A stretch of 46,535 bases of DNA from contig CALUIR010000021.1 in NCBI GenBank assembly GCA_944320785.1, positions 1 through 46,535 on the forward strand, read 5' to 3'. The first letter of the stretch is position 1. The number at the start of each line of letters is the position of its first letter. A program made the position numbers and the translations under genes. This stretch comes from an uncultured Bacteroidaceae bacterium. GTDB taxonomy: Bacteria > Bacteroidota > Bacteroidia > Bacteroidales > Bacteroidaceae. Of this stretch, positions 1 through 8,785 are shown piece by piece. Below the pieces are notes generated by a model that worked only from the letters and a program-made list of their open reading frames with translations, was not told the DNA's origin and searched no databases.

Positions 1-31
1 GGCTTTGGAAGCCCTTTCTCCTCTCTTCATA

Positions 32-1678
32 TCACTTGCCTTGTTCCAGCTGCAAAGTCTTTGTCGGCTGGTCGCAAACCTCCGTCGGGCCAAAATACTG
101 TATCGGGCCCGGATACACATAATCGGTCGTCTTTGCCCACGTGTCACGCATCTCGGCGAATTTCAGGAACGGCTTGCCGTCCAGTTCCACCAATGCCTTG
201 TGGATGACAGGCTTCATCACGCCGTTGCGGCGTTCCATGTTCATCATCATCGTGATAGGCACACCGCCTGCCACCCATTGGTCGGCCGGCGCCGTCGTGT
301 TGCGCACGGACGACATATAGCCGGTCATCCCGTTGGCAATCAGCAACGATGCGGTATAGCCCAACGAATAGCAATAGTCTGCGTCATAGTTGGACGGGGC
401 TGCGCAACGCCCTTCGTAGCCGAAGAAATGGTGCTGCGTGGCGAACTTCCCGTTGTATTTGCCTTCTTCTTTCCATTGCGCCAACTTGGTGGCCACCATT
501 TCAGAGAGCAGTTTCTCGGTTTCAATCTGCGAAACCTGCACGTTCCCGTGCGGGTCGCGGTCCAAAGTCAACTGGCGCGCCACGCTTTCCGGCAGGCTGG
601 CATACACGGCTGAATTGTTCTTCGACAGTTTGGAGATGATGTAATCGCGCTGGTGCGACTTCTTGATGTGCGAGAACTCCTCGGCGTAGCAAGCCAAGAA
701 ATCGTTCAACTCTGCAATCAGACTCTTCATGGCCGGGATGAACTCAATCAATCCTTCCGGTATCAATACCGTGCCAAAATTGTCGCCACGCGAAGCACGG
801 TCGGCAACAATGCGGGCAATGTAGGTCACTACGTCGTCCAACGACATGTTCTTGGCCTCCACTTCCTCGGAGATGATGCAGATGTTGGGCTGCACCTGGA
901 GGGCGCATTCCAAAGCAATATGGGATGCCGAACGCCCCATCAGCTTGATGAAATGCCAATATTTGCGGGCGGAATTGCAGTCGCGCTGGATGTTGCCGAT
1001 GACTTCGGAATAGACCTTGCAGGCGGTGTCGAAGCCGAACGACGTTTCAATCATCTCGTTCTTCAAGTCGCCGTCAATGGTTTTCGGGCAACCGATGACC
1101 TGCACGCCGTAATTCTTTGCCTTGTAATATTCGGCCAGCACGCAGGCGTTGGTGTTGGAATCGTCGCCGCCAATGATGACCAAGGCGGAAATGCCCAGTT
1201 CTTTCAGGATTTCATAACCTTTCTCAAACTGTTCTTCCGTTTCCAGCTTCGTGCGGCCTGAACCGATGATGTCGAAACCGCCCGTGTTCCTGTATTCATC
1301 AATAAGATCGGATGTCAGTTCCATATAATTGTGATCCACCAATCCGCCGGGGCCCAAGATGAAACCATACAGGCGGCTGGCAGGGTTCATCCGTTTCAAC
1401 CCGTCAAAAAGCCCTGAAATGACATTATGCCCGCCGGGAGCTTGCCCGCCGGACAAAATCACACCCACGTTGATGGCCGGGTAATCGCCGCCTTTGCCTG
1501 AGGGGACAAATTCAATCAAAGGAAGGCCGTATGTGTTGGGAAACAGCTTGCAGATTTCTCCTTGGTTGGATACAGACTGCGTGGGTTCTCCTTCTTTCAC
1601 CTTCACTGCGCCTTTCAATGCGGCAGGAAGTTTGGGCTGATAGGCTGCCCTTGCAATTTGCAATGCACTTTTTGTCAT
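32..1678 (-). CDS. pfp: Diphosphate--fructose-6-phosphate 1-phosphotransferase (PPi-PFK)
   Basis: This cytoplasmic glycolytic enzyme of 548 residues interconverts fructose 6-phosphate and fructose 1,6-bisphosphate using pyrophosphate instead of ATP. The sequence shows the phosphofructokinase nucleotide/PPi loop GGQAPGGHN near residue 77, the catalytic PKTIDGD motif near 198, [11 protein letters not shown] near 247, and [21 protein letters not shown] near 420. The length and the inserted blocks match the long PFP clade known from Bacteroides and plants, not the 320-residue ATP enzymes. The start is the first ATG of the frame, preceded by an AT-rich leader of about 130 bp that separates it from the efflux operon upstream on the same strand. 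The gene is complete; its stop lies 31 bases from the window edge. Confidence 0.95.
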   Translation of the reverse strand: MTKSALQIARAAYQPKLPAALKGAVKVKEGEPTQSVSNQGEICKLFPNTYGLPLIEFVPSGKGGDYPAINVGVILSGGQAPGGHNVISGLFDGLKRMNPASRLYGFILGPGGLVDHNYMELTSDLIDEYRNTGGFDIIGSGRTKLETEEQFEKGYEILKELGISALVIIGGDDSNTNACVLAEYYKAKNYGVQVIGCPKTIDGDLKNEMIETSFGFDTACKVYSEVIGNIQRDCNSARKYWHFIKLMGRSASHIALECALQVQPNICIISEEVEAKNMSLDDVVTYIARIVADRASRGDNFGTVLIPEGLIEFIPAMKSLIAELNDFLACYAEEFSHIKKSHQRDYIISKLSKNNSAVYASLPESVARQLTLDRDPHGNVQVSQIETEKLLSEMVATKLAQWKEEGKYNGKFATQHHFFGYEGRCAAPSNYDADYCYSLGYTASLLIANGMTGYMSSVRNTTAPADQWVAGGVPITMMMNMERRNGVMKPVIHKALVELDGKPFLKFAEMRDTWAKTTDYVYPGPIQYFGPTEVCDQPTKTLQLEQGK

Positions 1679-1807
1679 CTTCGTTTTTATTTAAAGGGTT
1701 AGTTGATGCTTTTCGCTTGTGTTTTGCAAATTACGTCTTTTTTTCCAACATATAAAAGAATAAAAGGAAACTTTTTATCCAACGCCGCCGAAATGCCTGC
1801 ACAACAA

Positions 1808-3199
1808 TCACTGCGCCTGCCAACCGCCGCCCAATGCTTTGTACAACTGCACCACGGCAATCAGTTCGTCACGGATGGCGTTGCTCAGGCTGATTTGCGC
1901 ATCGAAATATTCACGTTGCGCGTCCAATACGTCCAAATAATTGATGACCCCGTTGATGTATTGCAGTTGCGCCAGTTCCACATAGCTTTTGGCGGCTTGC
2001 TCCAATGCTTTCCGCGACTCGTAGGTTTCTTTCATCTTGTTGAAATTCACGATACGCCCCTGCACTTCCCGGAAGGCGGAAAGCACGGATTTCTCATAAC
2101 GGTGGACCTCTTGCTCATAGACGGCTTTCTGTGCTTTCAAGGCAGAGATGTTTTTCCCCATGCCCAAAATAGGTGTCAGTATCGCACCGTTGACTAAACC
2201 ATAAGGCGATTTCAGGAAGTCAACCAACGCTGTGCTTTCCAATCCATACGCGCCGGTCAGGGCAATCCTTGGGAACATGTTCGTAAACGCCACGCCCACC
2301 TCGGCATTGGCTGCTATCAGGCGCTGCTCTGCCTGCCGTATGTCGGGGCGGCGTTCCAGCAAGGCAGACGGCAGCCCTACCGGCAAAGTATCCGGGAAAT
2401 TCACGTCCCGCAACACCATTCCACGCTTCACCTTGTTGGGGTATTCCCCTGCCAAGAAAGCAATGTCGTTCTCCTTCAACGAAATCTCCCGCTCCAGGTC
2501 CGGCACCAATGTGGCCGTCCGGGCCAACTCCACTTGCGCCTGCTGGTAGGAAGTTTCGGAAGTCAGCCCCCCCTCGAAACGTATCTTCGCCAGACGGACG
2601 CCTTCGCGCCGCGCCTCCAACGTCTGCTTCACAATCGACAGTTCATTGTCCAACGCCACCAACTCATAATAAGCCTGGGCCACTTCTGCCACGATGGTCA
2701 TCTGCAACGCCCGTTGAGCCTCCACGCTCTCAAAGTACTCCGCCAGCGAAGCATCCCTTGCCCAACGCAGGTTGCCCCACAAATCCAGTTCCCAGGCAAA
2801 GACCAGCTTGCCCTCGAACGTGTCGTCGTTGGCCAAATTCCTGCGCCCGCCATAATTCGTTGACTCACGCTCGCCGGAGATTCTTCCGTCCACTTGCGGC
2901 AACAGGTCGGCCACCTTGATGCGTTTTCTCGCCGCCATTTCCTTCACCCTTGCTGCTGCAATCAGCACATCTTTGTTGTGTTCCAAAGACTTCCGAATCA
3001 AGTTCTGCAAAGTGACATCCGTGTAAATCTCCCACCATTTCTTGTCGGCCAAAGTCAACGAATCCTGGCTACCGCCAATCTGCTGGGGAAGGTTCAGTTC
3101 CGGGCGCACATAGCTTTTCCCCACTTTGCAGGAACTGGCCAGGCAAGCAAACGCCAAGCACAAAAGCCCTGCTGCATATGCATTCTTATTCCGCCTCAT
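1808..3199 (-). CDS. RND efflux outer-membrane lipoprotein, NodT/OprM family
   Basis: This 463-residue protein is the outer-membrane channel of the tripartite efflux pump encoded just upstream. A lipoprotein signal peptide ends in the lipobox LASSC with Cys24 as the predicted lipidated residue. It is followed by KVGKSYVRPELNLP, the usual start of mature NodT-type proteins. Two outer-membrane-efflux domains follow, each with the helical coiled-coil repeats of TolC-like proteins; the phrase LLERRPDIRQAEQRL near residue 280 is a family hallmark. The gene begins one base after the pump gene's stop, so it is almost certainly the last gene of a three-gene operon. The substrate cannot be read from the sequence. 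Confidence 0.93.
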   Translation of the reverse strand: MRRNKNAYAAGLLCLAFACLASSCKVGKSYVRPELNLPQQIGGSQDSLTLADKKWWEIYTDVTLQNLIRKSLEHNKDVLIAAARVKEMAARKRIKVADLLPQVDGRISGERESTNYGGRRNLANDDTFEGKLVFAWELDLWGNLRWARDASLAEYFESVEAQRALQMTIVAEVAQAYYELVALDNELSIVKQTLEARREGVRLAKIRFEGGLTSETSYQQAQVELARTATLVPDLEREISLKENDIAFLAGEYPNKVKRGMVLRDVNFPDTLPVGLPSALLERRPDIRQAEQRLIAANAEVGVAFTNMFPRIALTGAYGLESTALVDFLKSPYGLVNGAILTPILGMGKNISALKAQKAVYEQEVHRYEKSVLSAFREVQGRIVNFNKMKETYESRKALEQAAKSYVELAQLQYINGVINYLDVLDAQREYFDAQISLSNAIRDELIAVVQLYKALGGGWQAQ

Positions 3200-3200
3200 G

Positions 3201-6200
3201 TCACAACTTTTTTAACTGGGTTTTCGCCTTGTTCTTCGCCTTGTAAATCAAGACAAAGAAGAAAGGCACCAATATGATACCAAAAACGATTGCAAATATC
3301 ATCCCGAAAAACACGCCAGTGCCTATGGCCTGGCGGCTCGCTGCCCCCGGCCCAGTGGCCAACACCATTGGCAACATGCCCAACACAAAAGCGAGGGAGG
3401 TCATCATGATGGGACGGAAACGGAGATGCGCGGCATGAAGGGCCGACTGCACCAAATCACCGCCCCGGTCCACTTCTTCTTTGGCAAACTCCACAATCAG
3501 AATGGCATTCTTCGCCGCAAGCCCCATCAACATCACCAAACCTATCTGGAAATAAATGTCATTCTCCAAGCCACATGCCCAAACGCCAAGGTAAGCACCC
3601 AAAGCCGCCACCGGCAATGACAACAACACGGCCACCGGCACCATCCAGCTTTCATACTGGGCGGCAAGGAACAAGAACACGAACAAGAACACCAGCATCA
3701 GGACGATGCCCGTCTGGCCTCCCGCTTGCTTCTCTTGATACGACAGGCCGCTCCACTCCAACGCAATGTTGGAAGGCAGATGGTCGCGCACAATCTTTTC
3801 CATGATGTCCATGGCTTGGCCGGAACTGTAACCGTGGGCGGCTGAACCACGGATGACTGCCGACGTGAACATGTTGAAGCGCTTCATGCTGCCCGGCCCC
3901 GTCGTGTAATAAGCATTGCCCAATGCCGTAAGGGGAATCATGGCGCCGTCGGCTCCTTTCACAAAAAACAAATTGATGTCCTCTTTCCGCTCACGGTAAG
4001 GGGCTTCCGCCTGTATGTAAACCCGGTAGATGCGGTTGAACATGTTGAAGTCATTCACATAGACCGAACCGGTATAGGCTTTCATGGTGGAAAAGACATC
4101 GGCCAAAGGCACGCCGGCCAATTTCGCCTTGTCGCGGTCCACGTCAAAATAGAGTTGTGGGATATCCGCCTGCAAGGAGGAAGAAAGCCCTGTCAGCTCT
4201 TCATGTTGCGCGGCGTAATACATCAATGTGTCCACTGCCTGCACCAAATTGTCGAAAGTGGCATCCCCCCTTGCCTCCAACTGCATCTCGAATCCGCCGG
4301 ATGTCCCCAAACCCGGTATCACAGGAGGCGTGGACAAATACACCTTGCACTCCGGGTAACGAGACAAATCAGCCTCTACTTCTTTCATGATGTCCTCCAA
4401 AGAAACGTCTTCGCGCTCCTCCCAAGGCTTCATGATGACCGTCAACTCGCTCCTTGCCTGGTTGCTTCCCACGCGGGGGCTTGTCCCCGTGACATTCTGC
4501 ACATACTCCACATACGGGTTCTCCATCAGGTAATCAATGGCTCGTTCCGTCACCACGCGGGTACGTTCCAGCGTGGCTCCTTCGGGAAGTTCCAGTTCTA
4601 CCTTGAAATAGCCTTGGTCCTCTTTCGGCATGAAGCTGGACGGAATCAGGTTGTGTACCGTGAAAATCATGACCAACATGATGGCAAACGTGGTCAGCAC
4701 CCGGCGGGGATGCTTCACGAACTTCTTTATATAAAATATGTATTTATCGTTCCCGAACATCAGCCATTCGTTGATTTTACGGAACACGATGTTTTTCTTT
4801 TTCCCATCAGAGGGCTTCAATATCAAGGAACACATCACGGGGCTCAGCGTCAAAGCCACGACCGTAGAAATCAACACGGACACCACTATCGTGATGGTGA
4901 ACTGGCGGTACAGTTGGCCGGTAATCCCGCCCAGGAAGCTGACGGGGACAAACACGGCGGCAAGCACCATGGACGTGGCAATCAATGCGCTGGCCAAGCC
5001 GTTCATGGCCTTCTTGCTGGCCTCGTAAGCGCTCAGATGTTCTTCTTCCATGATGCGCTCCACGTTTTCCACCACCACAATGGCATCGTCCACCACAATG
5101 CCGATAGCCAACACCAAGCCCAACAGAGTAAGGATGTTCAGCGAAAAGCCGAAAATCAGCATGAAGCCGAACGTGCCAATCAAGGAGATGGGAACGGCAA
5201 TGATGGGTATCAGCGTGGCACGCCAGTTCTGCAACGACAGGAAGACCACCAGCACCACGAGGAACAAAGCCTCGAACAACGTCTTGTACACCTCATGGAT
5301 GGACTGTGAAATGTAGGTCGTCATGTCGAAAGGAATCTCATAGCTCAACCCGTCGGGGAAGTTGGCGCTCAGTTCTTCAATGGTCGCCTTCACCCGTTCT
5401 GCCACCTCGATGGCATTGGCGCCGGGCAGCATGTAGATGGCCAGCACGGCGGCATTCTCCCCGTCGATGCCGCTCTCTGTGCTGTAAGAAGATGCCTCCA
5501 ATGACACACGGGCCACATCACGCAAACGGATGATGGAACCATTCGGATTGGCACGAACCACAATTTCCTCAAATTGGCCGACGGTGGAAAGCCGTCCTTG
5601 GGCGATGATGGGAATGGTGACGTCCAGCCCCGTCACGGGTTGTTGCCCCAATACGCCTGCCGCCGACTCGCGGTTCTGGTCGTTCAAGGCTTTCTGGATG
5701 TCCTGCACCGTCAGGCCGAAGTTCGCCAGCTTGTCCGGCTGCACCCAAATCTGCATGGCATAATACCGGCTGCCGACATTCGACACCCGCCCTACTCCAG
5801 GGATGCGCCGAAGCACGTCCAGCACATTGATGGTGGCAAAGTTGCTCAGATATATCTCGTCGAACTTGGGGTCGTTGGAAGTGAGGCAAAGCGTCATCAG
5901 CTGGCTGGAAGCCTGTTTCTCCACAGAGATGCCGTTCTGGATGACTTCTGCCGGGAGGCGCGACTCGGCCAGTTTCACGCGGTTCTGTATCTCCACGGCG
6001 GCCAGGTCGGCATCGGTGGAGATGTCGAACGTGACGGTGGCCGAGAATCCCCCGGAATTGGAACTGCTCGACTCCATGTAGAGCATGCCCGGCGTGCCGT
6101 TCAATTCCTGCTCAATCGGCGTGGCCACAGCCTGCGACACGGTCAACGCGCTGGCTCCCGGATAGGAAGCGCTGATTTTCACCACAGGAGGGGTAATCTG

Positions 6201-6311
6201 CGGGTACTGGTCGATGGGGAGCATCGTCAGGCCGATGACCCCGATAATCACAATCACAATGGAGATGACCGCAGAAAAAACCGGGCGGTCTATAAAGAAA
6301 CTTACCTTCAT
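3201..6311 (-). CDS. RND multidrug efflux pump, HAE1/AcrB family
   Basis: This 1036-residue inner-membrane protein is a proton-driven exporter of the hydrophobe/amphiphile class. The N-terminus (FIDRPVFSAVISIVIVIIG) is the first transmembrane helix of AcrB-type pumps. The proton-relay acidic pair is present as Asp408-Asp409 in GIVVDDAIVVVENVERIM, matching AcrB Asp407/408. The partner lysine is in LMGLAAKNAILIVEF near residue 940. Two large periplasmic loops and twelve membrane helices are inferred from length and family. It sits 3 bp after the membrane fusion gene and 1 bp before the channel gene, a compact operon. The reading frame is intact, so the system is probably functional. Substrates are likely bile salts, detergents or antibiotics by family analogy only. 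Confidence 0.95.
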   Translation of the reverse strand: MKVSFFIDRPVFSAVISIVIVIIGVIGLTMLPIDQYPQITPPVVKISASYPGASALTVSQAVATPIEQELNGTPGMLYMESSSSNSGGFSATVTFDISTDADLAAVEIQNRVKLAESRLPAEVIQNGISVEKQASSQLMTLCLTSNDPKFDEIYLSNFATINVLDVLRRIPGVGRVSNVGSRYYAMQIWVQPDKLANFGLTVQDIQKALNDQNRESAAGVLGQQPVTGLDVTIPIIAQGRLSTVGQFEEIVVRANPNGSIIRLRDVARVSLEASSYSTESGIDGENAAVLAIYMLPGANAIEVAERVKATIEELSANFPDGLSYEIPFDMTTYISQSIHEVYKTLFEALFLVVLVVFLSLQNWRATLIPIIAVPISLIGTFGFMLIFGFSLNILTLLGLVLAIGIVVDDAIVVVENVERIMEEEHLSAYEASKKAMNGLASALIATSMVLAAVFVPVSFLGGITGQLYRQFTITIVVSVLISTVVALTLSPVMCSLILKPSDGKKKNIVFRKINEWLMFGNDKYIFYIKKFVKHPRRVLTTFAIMLVMIFTVHNLIPSSFMPKEDQGYFKVELELPEGATLERTRVVTERAIDYLMENPYVEYVQNVTGTSPRVGSNQARSELTVIMKPWEEREDVSLEDIMKEVEADLSRYPECKVYLSTPPVIPGLGTSGGFEMQLEARGDATFDNLVQAVDTLMYYAAQHEELTGLSSSLQADIPQLYFDVDRDKAKLAGVPLADVFSTMKAYTGSVYVNDFNMFNRIYRVYIQAEAPYRERKEDINLFFVKGADGAMIPLTALGNAYYTTGPGSMKRFNMFTSAVIRGSAAHGYSSGQAMDIMEKIVRDHLPSNIALEWSGLSYQEKQAGGQTGIVLMLVFLFVFLFLAAQYESWMVPVAVLLSLPVAALGAYLGVWACGLENDIYFQIGLVMLMGLAAKNAILIVEFAKEEVDRGGDLVQSALHAAHLRFRPIMMTSLAFVLGMLPMVLATGPGAASRQAIGTGVFFGMIFAIVFGIILVPFFFVLIYKAKNKAKTQLKKL

Positions 6312-6314
6312 ATG

Positions 6315-7508
6315 TTATTCCTCTTTGCTGCCAAGCGCCTCTTCCATTTCATCTACCAATTCCACCTTTATCCCCGGAGTGAGCTTGTGGATGCCTTCGT
6401 TCACCACGTTCTCGCCGGCACTCAGCCCGCGTTCCACCACCAGGCTGTTCTCAAATTCAGGCCCTATCTCGATGAAACGCCGCTCCACCGTCGTGTCCTT
6501 CCGCACCACATACACGTAAGCGCCGCCTTTTTCTATCGTCACGGCCTTCCGGGGGATGACGGTGGCGCCTTCACGCACATCAAGCAAGAGCTTCACTTTC
6601 GTGAACTGACCGGGCAACAGCACGCGGTCGGGGTTCGGCATTTCCGCACGGACAGAGAAAGTTCCTGTCTGCGGGTCCACCTGCGGCTCGGCGAAATCCA
6701 CGTATCCCCGCAAAGGATACACCGAATTGTCGGCCAACGTGATGGAAATGTTCGGCTGCCAGGAACGGGTAGAATCCTGTTGCCCGAAGTTCACATTCCG
6801 TTCCTTGCTTTTCAGGTAATCCAAGGCGGTCATGCTGAAATCCACCAATACGGTGTCACTCTTGACAATGGTGGCCAGCAACGACTTGCCGCTGCCGGGC
6901 CCCACCAGCGTGCCTAAATCCACATTCCGCTCGCTGATGTACCCGGACGAAGGGGAACGCACGATGGTGTATCCCAATTCCAGTTCAGCTTGCGCAAGGT
7001 CAGCCTCGCTCATGGCCACGGCAGCTTCCGAACTTTCATAGGCCGCCACCGCATTGTCCAAGTCAAGCTGGCTCGCCGCGTTCTGCTCGTACAGGGGCTG
7101 GATGCGGTCCAAATCACGCTTGGCCTTCAATGCCTGCGCCTCGTCTTTCTTCAATTGGGCGCGCACCCTGTCAGCCTTGGCCCGGTACAGGTCCTGGTTG
7201 ATGACAAACAACACTTGGTTGCGCTTCACGTACGTGCCTTCCTCGAACAGCATTTCTTCCAGATAACCTTCCACGCGGGCGCGGACTTCCACGAACTGCT
7301 GGGCGCGGATGCGGCCCACATATTCACCGTACAGTTCCACATCGTCCATCTCCGCCGGTGCCGCCACAACGGACGGATACACCGGCTGAGGCTTCTCAGG
7401 GCGCGTCAAGACATAATACACCCCTATGACTGCGGCAATGCAAAGGGCGGCTATCACCCACCTTCTCTTGTCAAGCAATGCGTTTCTATTCGGAAAGAAC
7501 TTTTTCAT
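6315..7508 (-). CDS. RND efflux periplasmic adaptor (membrane fusion protein)
   Basis: This 397-residue adaptor links the pump to the outer-membrane channel. Residues 16-34 (RRWVIAALCIAAVIGVYYV) form a membrane anchor; there is no lipobox, unlike E. coli AcrA. The barrel-sandwich/lipoyl half-motif YVGRIRAQQFVEVRARVEGYL is near residue 60. A helical hairpin follows at about 105-175, then the second lipoyl half YTIVRSPSSGYISERNVDLGTLV near 185. Beta-barrel and membrane-proximal domains complete the protein. It is first in the operon. No TetR or other regulator gene adjoins it, so control may be exerted at the promoter about 160 bp upstream. Confidence 0.93.
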   Translation of the reverse strand: MKKFFPNRNALLDKRRWVIAALCIAAVIGVYYVLTRPEKPQPVYPSVVAAPAEMDDVELYGEYVGRIRAQQFVEVRARVEGYLEEMLFEEGTYVKRNQVLFVINQDLYRAKADRVRAQLKKDEAQALKAKRDLDRIQPLYEQNAASQLDLDNAVAAYESSEAAVAMSEADLAQAELELGYTIVRSPSSGYISERNVDLGTLVGPGSGKSLLATIVKSDTVLVDFSMTALDYLKSKERNVNFGQQDSTRSWQPNISITLADNSVYPLRGYVDFAEPQVDPQTGTFSVRAEMPNPDRVLLPGQFTKVKLLLDVREGATVIPRKAVTIEKGGAYVYVVRKDTTVERRFIEIGPEFENSLVVERGLSAGENVVNEGIHKLTPGIKVELVDEMEEALGSKEE

Positions 7509-7655
7509 AACCTGTCACAAACTATTAATTCCACCATAATAAACCGGGTTTTCCCAAAGCGCATGCCAAAAGGAAGCAGGACGCATAGGTGCCTCATTCC
7601 CAAAAGCATCGAAGACATCCGCCACGCGCAGGCAGTGTGGAACGCCCGGAACGCC

Positions 7656-7679
7656 TTGTAGAAAAACGCTACAAAGATA
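7656..7679 (-). promoter_or_regulatory. Predicted promoter with operator-like inverted repeat for the efflux operon
   Basis: On the minus strand positions 7679 to 7672 read TATCTTTG, a perfect Bacteroidetes -7 box (TAnnTTTG). Immediately downstream, sharing three bases with the box, is the inverted repeat TTGTAG-N7-CTACAA at 7674-7656. A palindrome at this position, over the predicted transcription start, is where a repressor would sit, although it could also form an RNA hairpin at the 5' end. I see no good -33 TTTG. The resulting leader would be about 155 bases. Confidence 0.4.
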
Positions 7680-7724
7680 CGCAAAAAGATGCAAACACCC
7701 GCATAAGAAAAGCAACTCATGCAG

Positions 7725-7826
7725 GCAACTTCTTCATCCTTAGGCTAAGGATACATATCTTTAGGTTAAGGACGCACATCTTTAGCCTAAGGATGTGCAT
7801 CTCTAGCCTAAAGATAAAGAAGTTGC
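7725..7826. repeat. Palindromic tandem-repeat element, copy 1 (four 21-bp units)
   Basis: The outer arms GCAACTTCTT and AAGAAGTTGC form an inverted repeat that extends to about 23 bp with two mismatches. Between and into the arms lie four units of exactly 21 bp starting at 7738, 7759, 7780 and 7801. Each unit carries the palindromic cores TTAGCCTAA and GATGTGCATC or variants of them. A second copy with the same four-unit layout lies at 28785-28882. The element sits in the 438-bp gap between divergent transcription units (7509-7946). Apart from the two promoters listed, nothing else is visible in that gap. Confidence 0.85.
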
Positions 7827-7914
7827 ACGGGAAAACCGGGTTTGGCTGCACAGGGAAACGAATTTCCCGCCCATAAAAAACCATAAAAACGGACTTCCTT
7901 TCAAAGAAACTTCC

Positions 7915-7922
7915 TATCTTTA
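7915..7922 (+). promoter_or_regulatory. Possible -7 box for the 7947 operon
   Basis: The sequence TATCTTTA differs from the Bacteroidetes -7 consensus TAnnTTTG at the last base only. It lies 24 bp before the start codon at 7947. No clear -33 TTTG is present. Confidence 0.35.
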
Positions 7923-7946
7923 CCGAAACTTAAAAAAACAACAGCT

Positions 7947-8219
7947 ATGGCAAGCAAAAGAAACTTGAAGAAACAAGTCAACTACATCATCAACGAACTG
8001 TTCACCGAATGCCTCGTGCGCAAAGTCCTTTTCCCGAAAGAAGAAAACATCAAGATCCTCGATGAACTGCTGGAAAAGCTACAGGCCATACACAGCGAAT
8101 TCATCGGCCGTTTGAGCCACGTGGAACCCGGCAACACCAAAGGATTCTACAAAAAATACCACGAAGACTTCAACCGGGAAATGAACGCCGTCATAGAAAG
8201 CATCACGCAACTCCACTAA
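7947..8219 (+). CDS. Small conserved helical protein of unknown function
   Basis: This 90-residue protein has no signal peptide, membrane helix or catalytic motif that I can recognise. It is rich in Lys and Glu and is probably all-helical; the segment from 30 to 60 (FPKEENIKILDELLEKLQAI) looks amphipathic. I believe it belongs to a small family found in Bacteroidetes, but I cannot name a function. Codon use is like that of its neighbours, and the ATG follows a possible -7 box. It is followed 10 bp later by an acyltransferase gene on the same strand, so it is probably the first gene of that operon. Confidence 0.75.
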   Translation: MASKRNLKKQVNYIINELFTECLVRKVLFPKEENIKILDELLEKLQAIHSEFIGRLSHVEPGNTKGFYKKYHEDFNREMNAVIESITQLH

Positions 8220-8229
8220 GCCTGCCGGA

Positions 8230-8784
8230 ATGAAACAAGCCATTTGCAGATACATCTACTTCCGCCTGCTGGGATGGAAAGCCAACGTCACGGTGCCCGA
8301 CTATGACAAATACATCATCTGTGCCGCTCCCCACACCAGCAACTGGGACTTCATTATCGGCAAATTGTTCTATTGCGCCATCGGCCGACAGACCGGGTTC
8401 ATGATGAAAAAGGAATGGTTCTTCCCTCCATTGGGCTGGCTGCTGAAAGCCATGGGGGGAATCCCCATCGACCGAAGCCGGAAAACGTCATTGGTAGAAA
8501 CGATAAGCAACACGGTGAAAGAAAGCAAACGCTTCCATCTGGCCATCACGCCGGAAGGCACGCGTTCACCCAATCCCGACTGGAAAAAAGGGTTCTACTA
8601 CATCGCCCTCAACGCGCAGATTCCCATCGTGCTGATTGGCATCGACTACAAAGCCAAGGCCATCACGGCAGAAAAGGCCCTCCGCCCCTGCGGCGACTAC
8701 GAGAAAGACATCAAAGAAATAAAGGACTACTTCAAGCAATTCACCGGGAAACATCCCGCGAATTTCCAAACAGGGGACATCTGA
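8230..8784 (+). CDS. PlsC-like 1-acyl-glycerol-3-phosphate acyltransferase family protein
   Basis: This 184-residue protein has the acyltransferase signature set. The catalytic H-x4-D motif is HTSNWD (His35, Asp40), the substrate-binding motif is GGIPIDR (residues 76-82), and PEGTRS is at 108-113. Such enzymes transfer a fatty acyl chain to a lysophospholipid or related acceptor at the inner membrane. At 184 residues it is shorter than housekeeping PlsC (about 240) and resembles the stand-alone Bacteroidetes paralogues, so the acceptor could be a lipid other than lysophosphatidate. It begins 10 bp after the small unknown gene and ends 1 bp before the amidase gene. Confidence 0.85.
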   Translation: MKQAICRYIYFRLLGWKANVTVPDYDKYIICAAPHTSNWDFIIGKLFYCAIGRQTGFMMKKEWFFPPLGWLLKAMGGIPIDRSRKTSLVETISNTVKESKRFHLAITPEGTRSPNPDWKKGFYYIALNAQIPIVLIGIDYKAKAITAEKALRPCGDYEKDIKEIKDYFKQFTGKHPANFQTGDI

Positions 8785-8785
8785 C

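Noticed and set aside
7505-7720. Small minus-strand frames between the efflux operon and its promoter
   Set aside because: They overlap the start of the adaptor gene, have no ribosome-binding site, and are poor in protein character; the region is better seen as a 5' leader.
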